In this document: positions 20,893 through 33,418 of the stretch, piece by piece | Numbering within the stretch: position 1 is the stretch's first letter | Layout: every line of letters starts with the position of its first letter | Origin: Diphasiastrum complanatum | Taxonomy: Eukaryota > Streptophyta > Lycopodiopsida > Lycopodiales > Lycopodiaceae | NCBI GenBank assembly: GCA_029204225.1 | Contig: CM055099.1 | Location: 43,120,150 to 43,184,149, forward strand | Direction of reading: 5' to 3' | DNA: 64,000 nucleotides | Translations under genes and position numbers: made by a program | The notes under the pieces: model-generated | The model's database searches: none | What the model was told of the DNA's origin: nothing | Seen by the model: only the letters and a program-made list of their open reading frames with translations

Positions 20893-23368
20893 TGTTGAGA
20901 TTAATTCATCTTTGCAATTCACAAGGCAAATTGCAACTAGAATTTTTTCATAAAAAATCTTACTTCCTATCAAAGAAATAAAGAATTGTCTCAGAGAAAA
21001 AATCATGACAGTATATGATTTTATTTGAAGTCAAATTAGTAAATTTTAAATCAGTTCAGTGTCTGAGCATATATTGCATCATGCATGACATTTCCTGCAA
21101 TGAACTAGAAATAGACATAGATGATTTAATAAAGAGCTGTGTTTAATTTTATGCAGTGTTTAAAATTGCGATTTGTAGGTGTTGGAGACAATTTTTCATG
21201 ATCAATAAGAATGATTGATTGAATTGAACGAAAGAAAACAAACATTAATAAACTTCAAACAATATTCTTTGATCAATATAAATTAAGGCAGAGGCTCAAG
21301 GACACGTTTACGGTCTCATTCATGACAAAGATGGCCGTCATCCTAAAATTTTCAGCTCTTCGAAACATTTGTTACTATCCAACTATTGAAATATTTGTCA
21401 CATTTAAGCTATTTAACTATTCCACTATTCGACTATGTTTTTGACGCAAGGCGTCCCATCGGCCATGAGCAAACTTATGTCGCCTATAGATGAAACTTAA
21501 AAAGCATGTTTGACGTGAAATATGATACCTTATGGTCATTGTTTGACAAGAGAGCTTACATCTATTAAATCTCCTTTGTGTTCCATTTCCTTTGAATCCC
21601 ATGTGACAAATATGTTATCCAACAGTGATGATTTTGTTGCTTTCCAAGTCCACATGGTGTTTGTTTTCCTAAAGAGGACCGCCTTAAATATGGCAACAAA
21701 TACGGTGATCGGCACATAGATGCTAGTGTAGACTCGTTTGGATTCGATGTTAACTTGTAGGCATAGTTATTGCTTTGTGTAGGGTTACCTTTAGAGGTGT
21801 ATTATGTGTGTGAACCCTTGATTTAATCTGAACCATTGAATATTCCATGTTATATGGACCATTCCTTCTCAGTTGTTAATTTTTTATTGGTACATGTGTC
21901 ATCATTAACACTAATTATAATTAGAAAAGAGGCTATTTTTGAATCCAAAAAGGGCCCTAATGTCTTGGAAACTTGAAAATCTTGATTTCTACATCAAATT
22001 ACTTAAAGATTTACATAGATCTTTATACGTAAGCAACTCGGATCTAGGATTTAGGGGGTGTCCCCAACCAATAGCTCTTTCTAGCATGTCCTAAAAACAC
22101 GGCATATTCTTTCATTCCATAATACCTCTTCTTTATGCTTGAATTTGTTTATGTGTGCAGGCAAGAAGGATGAAAATCTGAGACATAAAAATAATGTCAT
22201 ACTTTCAAAGTGTAGTTTCTATCAAATGATATTGGTTTATTTACAAGAAAGAATGAGAAAGCGAAGCCAAAAAAGAAACAACAATGGAAACTCAAAACTT
22301 ACCACAACTCCCAATAGAAGCAATGCGAAAGGAATCTGTTGATTGGAAATTCCTTTTCAAATGCATACTTGATGCAAATGTTGATGGAAGCGTATTAAAG
22401 AAAAAGCACTCTCATAAAAAAGTCAAAATGAATGTGTATTGTTGACAATTCTTCCACCACCTAAAGGCATACTTCACCTCGAAGGGAAAGGGTAAAGTTG
22501 ATGAATGGAAACCAATTAGTGATCTATCTCGAGTCAGCGGACCTGAAATAACGTTTGAGTAAGCAAAAGCAAAGCTCAAAGAAGACTTTGCTTTTATCAG
22601 TTACATATTTTTGCTAAGTTACAAATGCCCTTTTGAAATCTAGACAACATGGCTATTAATGCACAATGCATCAACTGTGTTCTATGAAGGTTGATTGCTT
22701 GCAAGCTTGGTCAAAGGTTAAACTACTATGACAGATTAATATATAGTGTGAAACATTGACTATTCTCTTGAGAGCAGGCATACATCCTCGTTGGGTCTGG
22801 TTTTGGAGGTACATCATAGAATTGTCACACTATTTCCTGATGTACAAAATTGGGTTCTCTGACACACATCATAATGAACAATGTCTGTGCAGAGTATGGA
22901 AGGCCGACTCAAACTGTGACTGAAAAGGACTCTTGCTACACATCCAGAATTTAAACAAGCCAATTAGCCATCATATATTACTCTCTGTGAGATTGTCTAG
23001 TACAATGAATAGAACTTTCAATCAAATATTCAAGATTCAGTCAATGATTTTTGGTGTGGTTTAAGCCACAAATCTGTTTATAATCAAGAAAATGCATTGG
23101 ATTTTTTGATTGCTTTAACTAAAATCCAGATCAACAAGCAGATATGATTTAGAAACTCTTTGATTTATGTATTTTGATACACACAGAGTAGCACAACCAA
23201 ACATTGAAATATTATAAAAATAACAATGTCGGTTTAGTCCAAAAAGCAAATGCATATAAACTTGTTAAGTTGTATCACCAATTTAAATCAGGTGAACTTA
23301 ATTATTATGAAAATATGTCCTCAATGGTTAAAGAGCAAGCGTGACAAAAGTTAAATTCCGGTTTCTGG
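20893..23368. other. intergenic; possible decayed coding trace at 22,284-22,720
   Basis: Most of this has no recognisable feature. Between 22,284 and about 22,720 one plus-strand frame reads METQNLPQLPIEAMRKESVD and later WKPISDLSRVSGPEITFE, KLKEDFAFISYIFLLSY and TTWLLMHNASTVFYEG, interrupted by four stops. The composition looks like old protein-coding sequence, but I do not recognise the family. Confidence 0.3.
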
Positions 23369-25293
23369 CTATCTGCATGTGTGACGCCCGCATCTGTCAC
23401 ATGGTTCAGGAAGGTTCTGTGGAGCCTGACTCTTTGCATCCAACCGTAACTTCTCTATGCCACACTCGAGAATCTCCTGCAAGGAGTCAGCTGCAAGTCG
23501 AAGATGTTCTAATCTGAAAAAGAAGAGACATTGTGAGATGAGATGTGGGAGTGTAGTTTACAAAAAAGTGTTTGTTTCAAAGGGTACGTGCTAGAGTGAG
23601 AACAAGAGGCATCCGATTAGATTTAGCCTGTGAACTTATTATTGCAAGCAATGCTGATGGTACATCAAACACAGGAATCTCAATACCACCACCAGGATGC
23701 ACATGAAGTAGACATCACAAAACCTCTGTATAAAAACAAACGAACTCCTTGGAGTACAACAGAAATACCTGATTGTTAATGGCGGTGAAAGCCTTATGAT
23801 AGTCTCATGTGTGGGTTTTGCAAGTATCCCCTTCTCTTTCAAAGCCATGCAGATATCAAAAGCTGACACAGGTCCCAAACCTGTCGGGTTCAGTTCAACT
23901 GCAGTCAAAAGGCCTCTCCCTCTGACCTCTTTCACCAAATCTGGATGCAATTGTTGCACGTCTCTTAAATATCCTCTAAATTCTTCACCCAGCTCTGCAG
24001 ACCTGCAAGACGACTTAAATGTGTGTCAGGATTCACTGAGATGTGAATCCTGATTAGTATGGCAAGACTGATGGTTTTAGCCAGCAAGCACTAATGGTAC
24101 CACTGCTGTCAAGTTACTACATTTTGTGGAATGAAATTGCTTCGATCAATACAGCTTATCCAGGGGTAAATCATAACAACATCTCATATTGAGTCATACA
24201 AATAGCATCTGTCACCACTCACTCTCAGTAACTTACCAGTTACAAAACCTTTTTTTGGTAAACAGATATTCAGCCCTTATATGAGAACTGTTTACATTGA
24301 AAATTTTATATATGCTTGTGATTCCACAAAACAGTGAGATTTTGCATGGAAGTGACACCCTCTCATCAAAATCGAAGGAAAAAAAAAAAGCATTGTATAA
24401 TGAGAAACATCAACATCATCCCTAACATCAACGAGCACCCCAATGTTTGAATTTGAGGGTTTCTGTGTCACAATCGATGGGTGGAAGGGAGTTTAGGCCC
24501 TGATCAACCTGGAGGAACTCAAGGGCTCAAGCACTCAAACAACTCATGTACATTGATGTGTGTATCTACAAGTGGTCTACGCCTTTGTAACCAATTCACT
24601 GCAAAGGGAAGTGAGTTAAGATAATGCATATTATCACAAGACACAAAAAAAAAGGATAATGCATGTTGGTATCAAAGGCACACAAATATCAAACCTCCAG
24701 TTTAAAAACATGGAATTAGTTATCTCCTGAAACATTAGATCTAAGTTACACGCACTGAAGGAAAAAACCAACACTAAGCGAAGGAACATGCAGAAAACAA
24801 AGGCTAAAATATCACCTTTCAGCAAGCTTTTCTTCTTGAACAACCTCTAGAGCAGCAATAGCAACCGCACTTGCCAAGGGATTTCCTCCAAATGTACTGT
24901 TAACAATCCAGCAATTCTCTCTCAAAAATCTAAACTTCGGGATAGAAGCATACTCTAGTTGTACCTTCAAGAAGAGAGTAAATTTCTATTTATCAGAAAA
25001 TGTGAAGGCCTTCAAAGTTTTCTTTGTAACGTTCATGAAAAAACAAAACTCAATTTTGTTTTGTCCTCCAGTAATTAATTTTGAGCATTTGATTATGCGA
25101 TTGTTCTACAACTGAAAAAAACATCAGGATACATATATATCATCAAAAAGTCATGAGTCTCAGTGAACTAACTAGGAACCATGGCTTTTTCTTGCTGCTC
25201 CTTAAAAAAGGACATAGCATGAATATATCTTATCCATATGACAGCTGCAACTGGTGCCCTTTGACCAGGTATCACGTTACAATTAGCTTTCAA

Positions 25294-25386
<93 letters not shown>

Positions 25387-28300
25387 TTTTTGACATTACA
25401 AGAACATAGGAATTGGTACAACTAATGTGAAAGCCAGCCTTGTCATATCCAGATTTATCACAGGTACACTACAGCCACATAGAATCAGTAATATGACTGT
25501 CCCTCAAAAGAATGACATTACTACAGAGGTAACACGTATTCTAGCTATCCATGCTGCAATAAGAGACGTAACCAGCCATTACATTCACAGAAATTTGACA
25601 ATATCAATGGCTTCTAAAATTTGAATACCCATACTAATCGGCCTTTTGCTATTGCAAACAAAAACACTGATCGAAGACATATGTGTTGTTATTCTTTGGG
25701 AAACTAAAGAAACTCTCTTACTTATTTTGAGTCAGATCCATGGAGGTGATACAGGGGAATGTGGAAACTCCACATTTTGAATGTACAACAACATGTTTCC
25801 AGAAAGGCCAACTTCAGGAACATGACTATGGGAATGTGACATAGAATTGCATTCCCAAGGCATAGAGTGCTTAGGAACATGTTTTCTGGCCACAGATCCT
25901 ACACAAATGCAAAAACCAGAAAGCTGAAGGAGGAAACAAAAGGAGGTACTTAACATATATCTTATGTACCAGTGTGCTTGCATAGATACAACACTCATCG
26001 TCTATCTCATTCGAATAATGCATAATTTTGAAATATATAATTCTAAAATACAAACTTCTTATCAGTTCCAGCTCTTATGCATACAATCATACATATTATA
26101 TGTTACTACGCTGAATTGGCATTCTCTTTCCTGGTTTCTTAGAGACGTTTCTGTTCCCATTCCCAGTTCCTGTTCCCTACAACTATGTTCTACTATTAGG
26201 AGATCTATACTTTGAAATAACTTTTTCACAGAGACCCCTTTGTGAAATATGGCATTTGAAATCTAAGATATTGTAGCCTTACGAAATGGTGAAAGTTCTG
26301 CTAGGTTTCTCAAAAGAGACATTCTATGTTGTTGAATCGAACTTTGGACGTCATCTAGTGTCTAGTTAATAAACAAATGACATATTTATAGGATCCACTA
26401 AGACCTACAAAATGTTGGCCCAACACAAATTTTATCTTTATCTTCTATGTTTGTGTGCATCTGAGCACAATAAAACTGTAGACCTTGAGCCAATAAGAGA
26501 GCCATCAACGAACAGGCCACGTATTGGGAATATCTCTTACGAGAAGTTTGGCAATCAATTTTTCTAGCACTTGCGAACACCCTTGAAAAACCTTCCTCTT
26601 GGCAATTGCATCTGGGCACCGGCACATCCAACGATTTCCAACAAACGTAGTAAACTCACTTGTATTAAAATACGGAGGACAATGATTTTACTTGGACAAT
26701 ATGTGCACTCAATCGATAGTATTGTATCTCCCTGATAATCCAATATACCTTCCATGCTCGCCTGGCTTGATGCACAGCATTATGTCTGTGTCAGCAAGCA
26801 CGGCACTTACTGGCAACACTCCTGCACCAAGTGCTTTACCCAATACCTGAGAAAGTCCAAGGTTAGTATAAGCCTTAAAAAACATCCTATGAAGTCAAAA
26901 GTTATCATAGAGAATTCTAGCAACTGCTGGAAGGCAATATATAATTACCACAACATCAGGTCGTACTTTCTCCCAGTCACAAGCTAGCAACTTCCCAGTT
27001 CTACCTATACCAGTCTGGACTTCGTCAGCAATCATGAGAACATTATGTTTTGAGCACAATTCTCGCACAGCTTTTAGGTAGCCATCCGGTGGTACAATAA
27101 CCTGCGGATAAATCAGAACTATACTATGCACATCAATATCAACAAATTTGTCTCCAATCACCAGAACATAATCAATATTAAAGTGGCATGTGACTAACAA
27201 AGAAAGGAAATAATGCATCAGTTAGCGTACTCCAGCTTCTCCTTGGATTGGCTCAAATAAGAATGCCGCCACCTGATCTCCACGTTCTGCAGTCCATAAA
27301 GATGCAATATCCTAAAATTAAGAAGTCAGGAGATGCTGAATACAAGCAAAAAAAAGCACATATATTTTTATGAATAATACCAAAAAAATATATATAATTT
27401 TTTGCTTTAATTTTGAGTTGTGTCTTGAAAATGCTCACCGACCGTTAGAGCTTACCCTTGAAGACCTTTTCAAGTGCATGAGCATCACCATAGTCAACTT
27501 TGACATGTCCAGGGAGCAAGGGGCCAAAACCTCTAGTGGCATCATTGTCACAACTCATTGATATCACTCCTATAGTTCGTCCATGAAAACAGCCACAGCA
27601 GGAAACAATTATGGCCTGCATAGACAATTTCATAGTTACTGTGAAAAGGGAAGTTGAACTGCAATTCACCCCAGCAAGATGTCTGCAGAATTGGTAGATT
27701 TGGAAGCTTTCACATATTCTTCGAATACCAGATCACAGTTCCATGAATAAGCTCAAACTGGCTTTTCCATACATGAGCCAGGATTTGCCAATTCAAACTT
27801 CCAGGCTACGGTTAAGAGCGCGGTTCATTGGTGAAACTGCACTTCTATGAAGCATGAACATACCTTTGTCTACATAGGAGCAAATTATGATGAGCACTAA
27901 GGTTGTTTTCTTCTCACCTCATCTTTTGGGATACCTTTTTTTTCATAACCCCATTTTCTTGCTAGTTTCATGGCAGTCTCAACACCTTCTGCTCCAGTAT
28001 TCATTGGAAGCATCATGTCATATCCAAATAGCTCAGTCACAACCCTGGCGAAGCTTGGGAACTTGTCATTGTAGAAGGCCCTTGAGCTGAGAGTTAATCT
28101 TTGAGCTTGCTGAATCAAAGCATCTATAATCTTTGGATGACCATGCCCCTGATACAAGCAATTTAACAGCAAACGCCATGCTAATAAGAAACCTCAAACT
28201 TCTCATGAGCAAACATAGATTCCATGACATCGATTATACTTGGTTTCTCCTCAATGCAAGTATTATTGTAAAGCAGGGTGGCCACTGAAGACTAGTCAAA

Positions 28301-30506
28301 AGTTAACCTGGTTGACAGCTGAGTAGGCAGAAAGAAAATCCAAATATTGCCGCCCTTCAGGATCCCAAACAGAAACATCTTTGGCTTGTGAAAATACGAC
28401 AGGCAGTGGATGATAGCTGCAAAGACAAGTTTCCACTCAGTTCTAGCCTACAAGTGTACGATTTTTGGTATATGAGGCAGGAAAAGATTATTCAGAATTC
28501 TTCTGGTTCAGTAACACACCAGATGCTTTCGAGTGTAATCAGTAACTATGTCTACATTCTTATGTGCTCAGTAACTACAGAATCCTACTAACTGCATATA
28601 AAAAGAGTAGCACAGTCTAAATTGTAAAATCGTGCAACTATGGCATCAAAAATACTTTGTCGATTGGACTTGGACATCAATTTCATAAATTTCTCAGACA
28701 AATTTCTGAATCAGATTGTTGACCATACTAAAGTAACAAAACTTCACGTTACAGGTTTGCAAGGTCCTTGAACATTAAACATTAGGAAAACATCTCTTTG
28801 CGAGAATGAAATATATCCAGCTTCACAAAGTTGAGAAGTCACTAATGTAATTAGTAAAAGCTTAGAACAGGATGTCGTGCTGCCAAAAGATGCCAAAAGA
28901 CAGAATCCATCAAAACAATAATATGAAAGGAGCAAAAAAATGCTTAGCCAGCAAAGAATACTTATGGTCTCATTAGTGCACAAGCGTCAGTTGCTATCTG
29001 GGTTATTATAAGGCTACACAGATTCTCTTGGGTAGACCTAGTGCTAACAAAGACTCATATGAACATCAGCAAGAAATAATTAAGAACAAAACCCAAAAAA
29101 ACAAGAAAATAAAAACAATGCTAGGGAACCATAGATTGTAAACAAGAGCTGACAAGAAATGGAAAAAATACAAAATGCTTGAAACAAAGTGGACTCCCAA
29201 GCTCCCCAGTTTTATGGATTCTTTAAGACATCAGGAAAAGTCCAAGGCGAGGACAGCAGATTCTCCTTGATTGACACTTGTTGCTTCAGTTGATCACTTC
29301 ATAAGGAAAAACCCCTTACCATATCATCTTCCACGTAACAAATTACAGGGTAAATAGCTTAGTCATCCATGAATAGAAACAGTACCAACTGATGTGAACA
29401 GGAAAACCCATTATTTCAAAGATATTATTCCAGAATCTTTTAGTGCAAAAACACTTTCTATTGGATGCAACTGTGGGAATAAATGAGAGAATTGTATATT
29501 GTCTCCAAAAGCTCCCTTCAGAGCTCATGAAGGAAGCAAACACTAACCGTCAAAACATTTGAGCCTGTTGGTAAGCTACATATGGTATAGCATGCACTCG
29601 CATAAGCTTCCTTACCAAAATCAAGAAATTTCTTTGTGATAGAGAACAATAAAATTAGAATTTCAAAGTCTTACTGGGAGGTGGATTAGGCTAGTAAGTT
29701 GAGAAATATAGGCAGGCTTGTTGTGTTTGATTTGGTTTCCAAACTACTAGATCCCACATCAACAAGGATTATCTTGTGTCATGAGCACCCAACTACCAAT
29801 TTAGTCACCTGCTGCTGTTAGTTTGTTAAGGCACTGCTACTTCATTGCAGCAGAATATTGGCACCTGGAACTCTTGGACTAGACCTATAACTCTTGACTT
29901 TGCAGATGGAGGCATCGAACCCTTCTCTTAGGTCTGAAGTCTAGTAAAGCAATTGATCCTCGACCTTTGTGCTCCCTACCTTCTCTATCACATCCAAAGA
30001 ACGATCTCAAATTTTCAGCACTTCAAGACTGAGATTCCCAGAGTGGTGCGGGGGCAGGGGGGTGGCCGCCTGGATCGTGGAGAAATTTGAAGGCACCGAC
30101 TATACATGAAGCGACAAACATGCAATGCAGGAGGCTATAAAAAATAGAGTAACAAGTACTAAACACGTGGTGCTAGAGAGCAAATACAGCACAAAATTGT
30201 GAAGTAAATGCATGGCAGCTCCTAGTTTGCAACAAATTGCAAAATAAGAAAAAGAACGAGAGAGGCAGAGACAGAGAGAGTAGACAAGACTTGCTTGTGG
30301 GCACTGTGCTGGTGCTCGCACTGCATCAAAGCCTGCGACTCCATCATATGAGCTGCTGGTGAGCTTGCAACACTTGCAGCAACAGCCTCCGAGCCCATTG
30401 CCGAGAATGCACGCTCTCTTCCAAACCCAAAAGCATTAATAGCAGCAGAACCAAATCTGCTCATCAATCGTCCCCTCGCCATCGCCCTCGCCATCGCCAT
30501 CGCCAT
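23369..30506 (-). CDS. OAT: ornithine delta-aminotransferase, mitochondrial, 10 exons
   Basis: This PLP enzyme (EC 2.6.1.13) moves the delta-amino group of ornithine to 2-oxoglutarate, giving glutamate and glutamate-5-semialdehyde/P5C in mitochondria. It links arginine breakdown to proline and glutamate. Exons (minus): 30,506-30,295; 28,416-28,308; 28,148-27,918; 27,615-27,456; 27,286-27,231; 27,101-26,949; 26,846-26,749; 24,896-24,816; 24,002-23,769; 23,513-23,369. They total 1,479 nt, 492 residues plus TAG. The first 65 or so residues are Met/Ala/Arg-rich, as in a mitochondrial targeting peptide. Visible motifs are [15 protein letters not shown] (157-171), CCGCFHGRT (190-198), IADEVQTG with cofactor-binding Asp282, and LGKALGAG with the PLP lysine Lys311. 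The C-terminal CDRCGR matches plant OATs. All introns end in AG. Intron 1 begins GC; the rest begin GT. Intron 7 contains a (CT)n tract. The gene appears intact. Confidence 0.95.
25297..25382. repeat. (CT)n microsatellite in OAT intron 7
   Basis: About 86 bases of uninterrupted CT lie inside the 1.85-kb intron between exons 7 and 8. The serine/leucine frame across it is not coding. Confidence 0.97.
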
Positions 30507-30529
30507 CGCCCCCTCTCGCTCTCTTTCAT
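30464..30529 (-). promoter_or_regulatory. upstream ORF overlapping the OAT start
   Basis: An ATG at 30,529 opens a 21-codon frame ([20 protein letters not shown] plus Asp) that ends at 30,464. It is 23 bases upstream of the OAT ATG and out of frame with it, overlapping the first 43 bases of the coding region. The frame arises from the same ATGGCG repeat that encodes [11 protein letters not shown]. If the transcript starts upstream, the uORF could lower initiation at the OAT start. Confidence 0.55.
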
Positions 30530-30770
30530 AGTCTCCCTCCCTTCTTTCTTTCCGTCTTTGTTTTTCTCTCTCTTCTTAATGGCGCGACAGAGTGACAGCC
30601 CCCACCGTTGGATCTCCGCAGAGACGTTTATCTCCTGCCACGTAGCTAAAATCCACCATTCACAACCATCCAAGTGGCAATCCGCCACGCGGCGAGAATC
30701 CAAGTGATACTCATCTCTCGCTCCGATGCACTGCTGAGATGCTTGTTCAGCCCTCCACTTGGATGTCGGC

Positions 30771-30802
30771 CACGTGTCCAGACGGGGCTAAACGTACACG
30801 TG
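30771..30802. promoter_or_regulatory. two G-box (CACGTG) motifs upstream of OAT
   Basis: CACGTG is present at 30,771-30,776 and 30,797-30,802, about 270-300 bases upstream of the OAT start. CCACGTAG occurs at about 30,637. G-boxes of this type bind bZIP and bHLH factors in plants and often act in abscisic-acid, light or stress responses. OAT is a stress-related gene in other plants, so regulation by these sites is plausible but inferred. Confidence 0.45.
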
Positions 30803-30839
30803 CTCAGCCTTATCTGACCATTGGTCACTCTCACAAAAC

Positions 30840-31681
30840 AAAAAACAGAAAAATATATATATATATATATATATTTAAAAAAAAGAAACTATAAAAAAAA
30901 ACAGAGAAATATATATATTTTAAAAAAAAAGAAAAAAGGATTCTGTGAGCAAATTTAAATTTAAATATTAGCCTTGTACTTGGGCTGGAAGAAGTCATTT
31001 TGTTCTGAAATATGTAATAATAATAGTAATAATAATAATAATTATTATTATTCTGTTATGTTTATTATTCTGGGCATGTACCTAATAAAGTGGTCGGCCA
31101 GTGGGCCTAAGCCTGGGATTGTCAATCTTTTGGTACTTTTTTTTGGGGGAAAGCGGGGGTTGTCATAGGAGAATGGGACATCACAAGTTGACAAAAATAT
31201 GTACATAATTCTCGCACCTTTTCGCCTTCAAAAAAAACCTACAACAATTTTCTTTTTGACAAGGGAATTATAATAGACACAGTGTACAACTTTTGAGATG
31301 GAGACCATGGGTAGTGCCGAATAGAGGTGATGACAGGAGGGCCCCCCTTCCCCCCCTCCCCACTCAATCCTCAAAAAAGTTGGCTTTTTTGACCTTGCCT
31401 TGTGGAGGCCTCTGTAAGTGTAATCTGTAAGTGTAATCGCTGCCCAAAGATGTGTGACGTACATTTTGACAAAAATTGTAGTTTTTGTTAGTTTTTTATG
31501 CTTTCAAAATAAATTGGGTTTTTTATTCTTTCCTACAAAGAGGAGGGCACGATATGGGGTATCCTAGTAGTTGCCCAAAAGTATGATATGGTACACTTTG
31601 ACAAAAAGATTAAGTTTATTTTAATTTTCTATGCCTTCAAAAAGTTAAAGTTTTTTATGCCTTCCAAATCAATTGGGTTTT

Positions 31682-31748
<67 letters not shown>

Positions 31749-33085
31749 CAACACACACGCACGGACACACACACCCTTTCTCAGCATTTCCCTCACCCAC
31801 TAGGGTTTTCATTGATTTTTTTGTTCATTTTGCAACCTCCAATACCCTAATCTCGAGCCTAAAAAACCCTATTTGCAGCCTCCCAATGATCCAACCTCTT
31901 GCATCCACTTGTGTAGTTCATAGGCAATGACGCTTCATTTGTGCATGTGCGCCTCTGATTGTAGGACTTTTCCAAGTCCACGTGTCACATAGCCATCCCA
32001 TCCAACCCTTCCAATTAGCAAATAGAAAATCTAGTCAAAAGCCCTAATTATATACATGGAGCAATCAATGGTTGGCAACACCTTTTCTCCATCGCGGGTG
32101 ACTTTTCTCACACGTGCACTCCTCTCCTCATATGGTTGCATGTGTTCCAGCTAAACTATGGTATGGAAGCAATGTGGTCACCATGCCACAACTTTAAGTA
32201 TGTTTTTTCCAAACACCTCATGTTTGTTGGCAGTTTGCACATGCTTGCATGGAAGCTTTCTATTTAAGCTTTGTCTTGTCAAAGTTGTGATACGTCCATA
32301 CATAAAGGCAACATGATATCATCAAATCATCAAAAAAAAATTAGAGTTGCACTTAGTGCTCTAAACACTTCAACTTTTCCTTAACCTGCGTAGAGGCATT
32401 AGTGTGCCTCCATCTTACAAAGCAAATTGGCTTATGCATGTGAAATGTCATAACCTATAAGCCACGATAGAAATTTTTTGAATTCAATGCAAAGTTGGAA
32501 ATGCTTGAAGAAAGGGTAGTCTATCAAAGTTTTTGATGGAAATGGTTCTAATCTAAATAGTGGATGACCTACTCAATTTTCCCCAGTATGCTACTCACAC
32601 GTTGTGATTTTGGTCAAATGGAATCAAAATTCAAGGCACTTATCGTGTGTTATGATGGCTAATCACCTTACCTCCACAACCTTACCACTTGTTTGAGTTT
32701 TTCTAAACTGGCAATAAAAGAATAGTCTAGCTCTATGGAACTTAAGCTTACTTCGGACAAATTTGGTGGAGGCCAACATATTGCAAATTGATTGGTTCAT
32801 GTCATTTTATGGTCAAATGGGAAAATGTGTCTAGCATCAACCTTGGGTAAATGATCTAGGGAATCCAAGCTTGAGCTATATAAATTTTTTTAAATACTTT
32901 TCTTCTAAATATTTACTTCTCTATTGAGCCAACCCAAAAACATGAAGAACTCAATTTGTGTTGAGAGCCTTTGTCTAGAAGAAGCCTTATGTTACTTGAG
33001 TTTTAGGATGTTATAGTAAGTTCACCATGTTGCTTGCCTCTTATGGTATTTTTTTTTATATTGTTGAATTGAACTATTTTTCGCA
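30840..33085. other. intergenic, with simple repeats
   Basis: It contains (AT)n at about 30,854-30,875, a TAA/ATT trinucleotide stretch at about 31,019-31,052 and a (CT)n at 31,686-31,746 followed by a CACACG-rich run. Short frames have no recognisable domain. Confidence 0.6.
31686..31746. repeat. (CT)n microsatellite
   Basis: About 60 bases of CT are followed by CACAACACACACGCACGG. The frames through it are low complexity. Confidence 0.97.
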
Positions 33086-33089
33086 CAGT

Positions 33090-33418
33090 TTGCATTTTTT
33101 GAAAGCTGAAAAATGCGAAGTGCTCATCTACTTCGACGAAATAAAAGTTCCAAGTTCATTGTCGCATTTTTTCGAAAGCCGAAAAATGCGAAGTGCCCGT
33201 CTACTTCGACGAAATGGCAATTCCAAGTTCATCGTCGCATTTTTTCAAAAGCCAAAAAATGGGAAGTGCCCGTCTACTTCGACGAAATGGCAATTCCAAG
33301 TTCATTGTCGCATTTTCCCAAAAGTCGAAAAATGCAAAGTGCCCGTCTACTTCAACGGAATAAAAGTTCCAAGTTCATTGTCGCATTTTTCCAAAAGCTG
33401 AAAAATGCAAAGTATGCG
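33090..33418. repeat. 73-bp tandem repeat, about 4.5 copies
   Basis: The unit contains GAAAAATGCGAAGTGCCCG, CTACTTCGACGAAATGGC and TTCCAAGTTCATTGTCGCAT. The AAGTGC (or AAGT) word falls at 33,118, 33,191, 33,264, 33,337 and 33,410, exactly 73 bases apart each time. Because 73 is not a multiple of three, the open frames through it (KCEVLIYFDEI and similar) change register with each unit and are unlikely to be real. Confidence 0.92.

Noticed and set aside
31200-31470. Gene on the minus strand beginning MYVTHLWAAITLTDY
   Set aside because: It is a short frame with a glycine-rich stretch from GGGGGG/CCCCCC runs; no domain or splice pattern was found.
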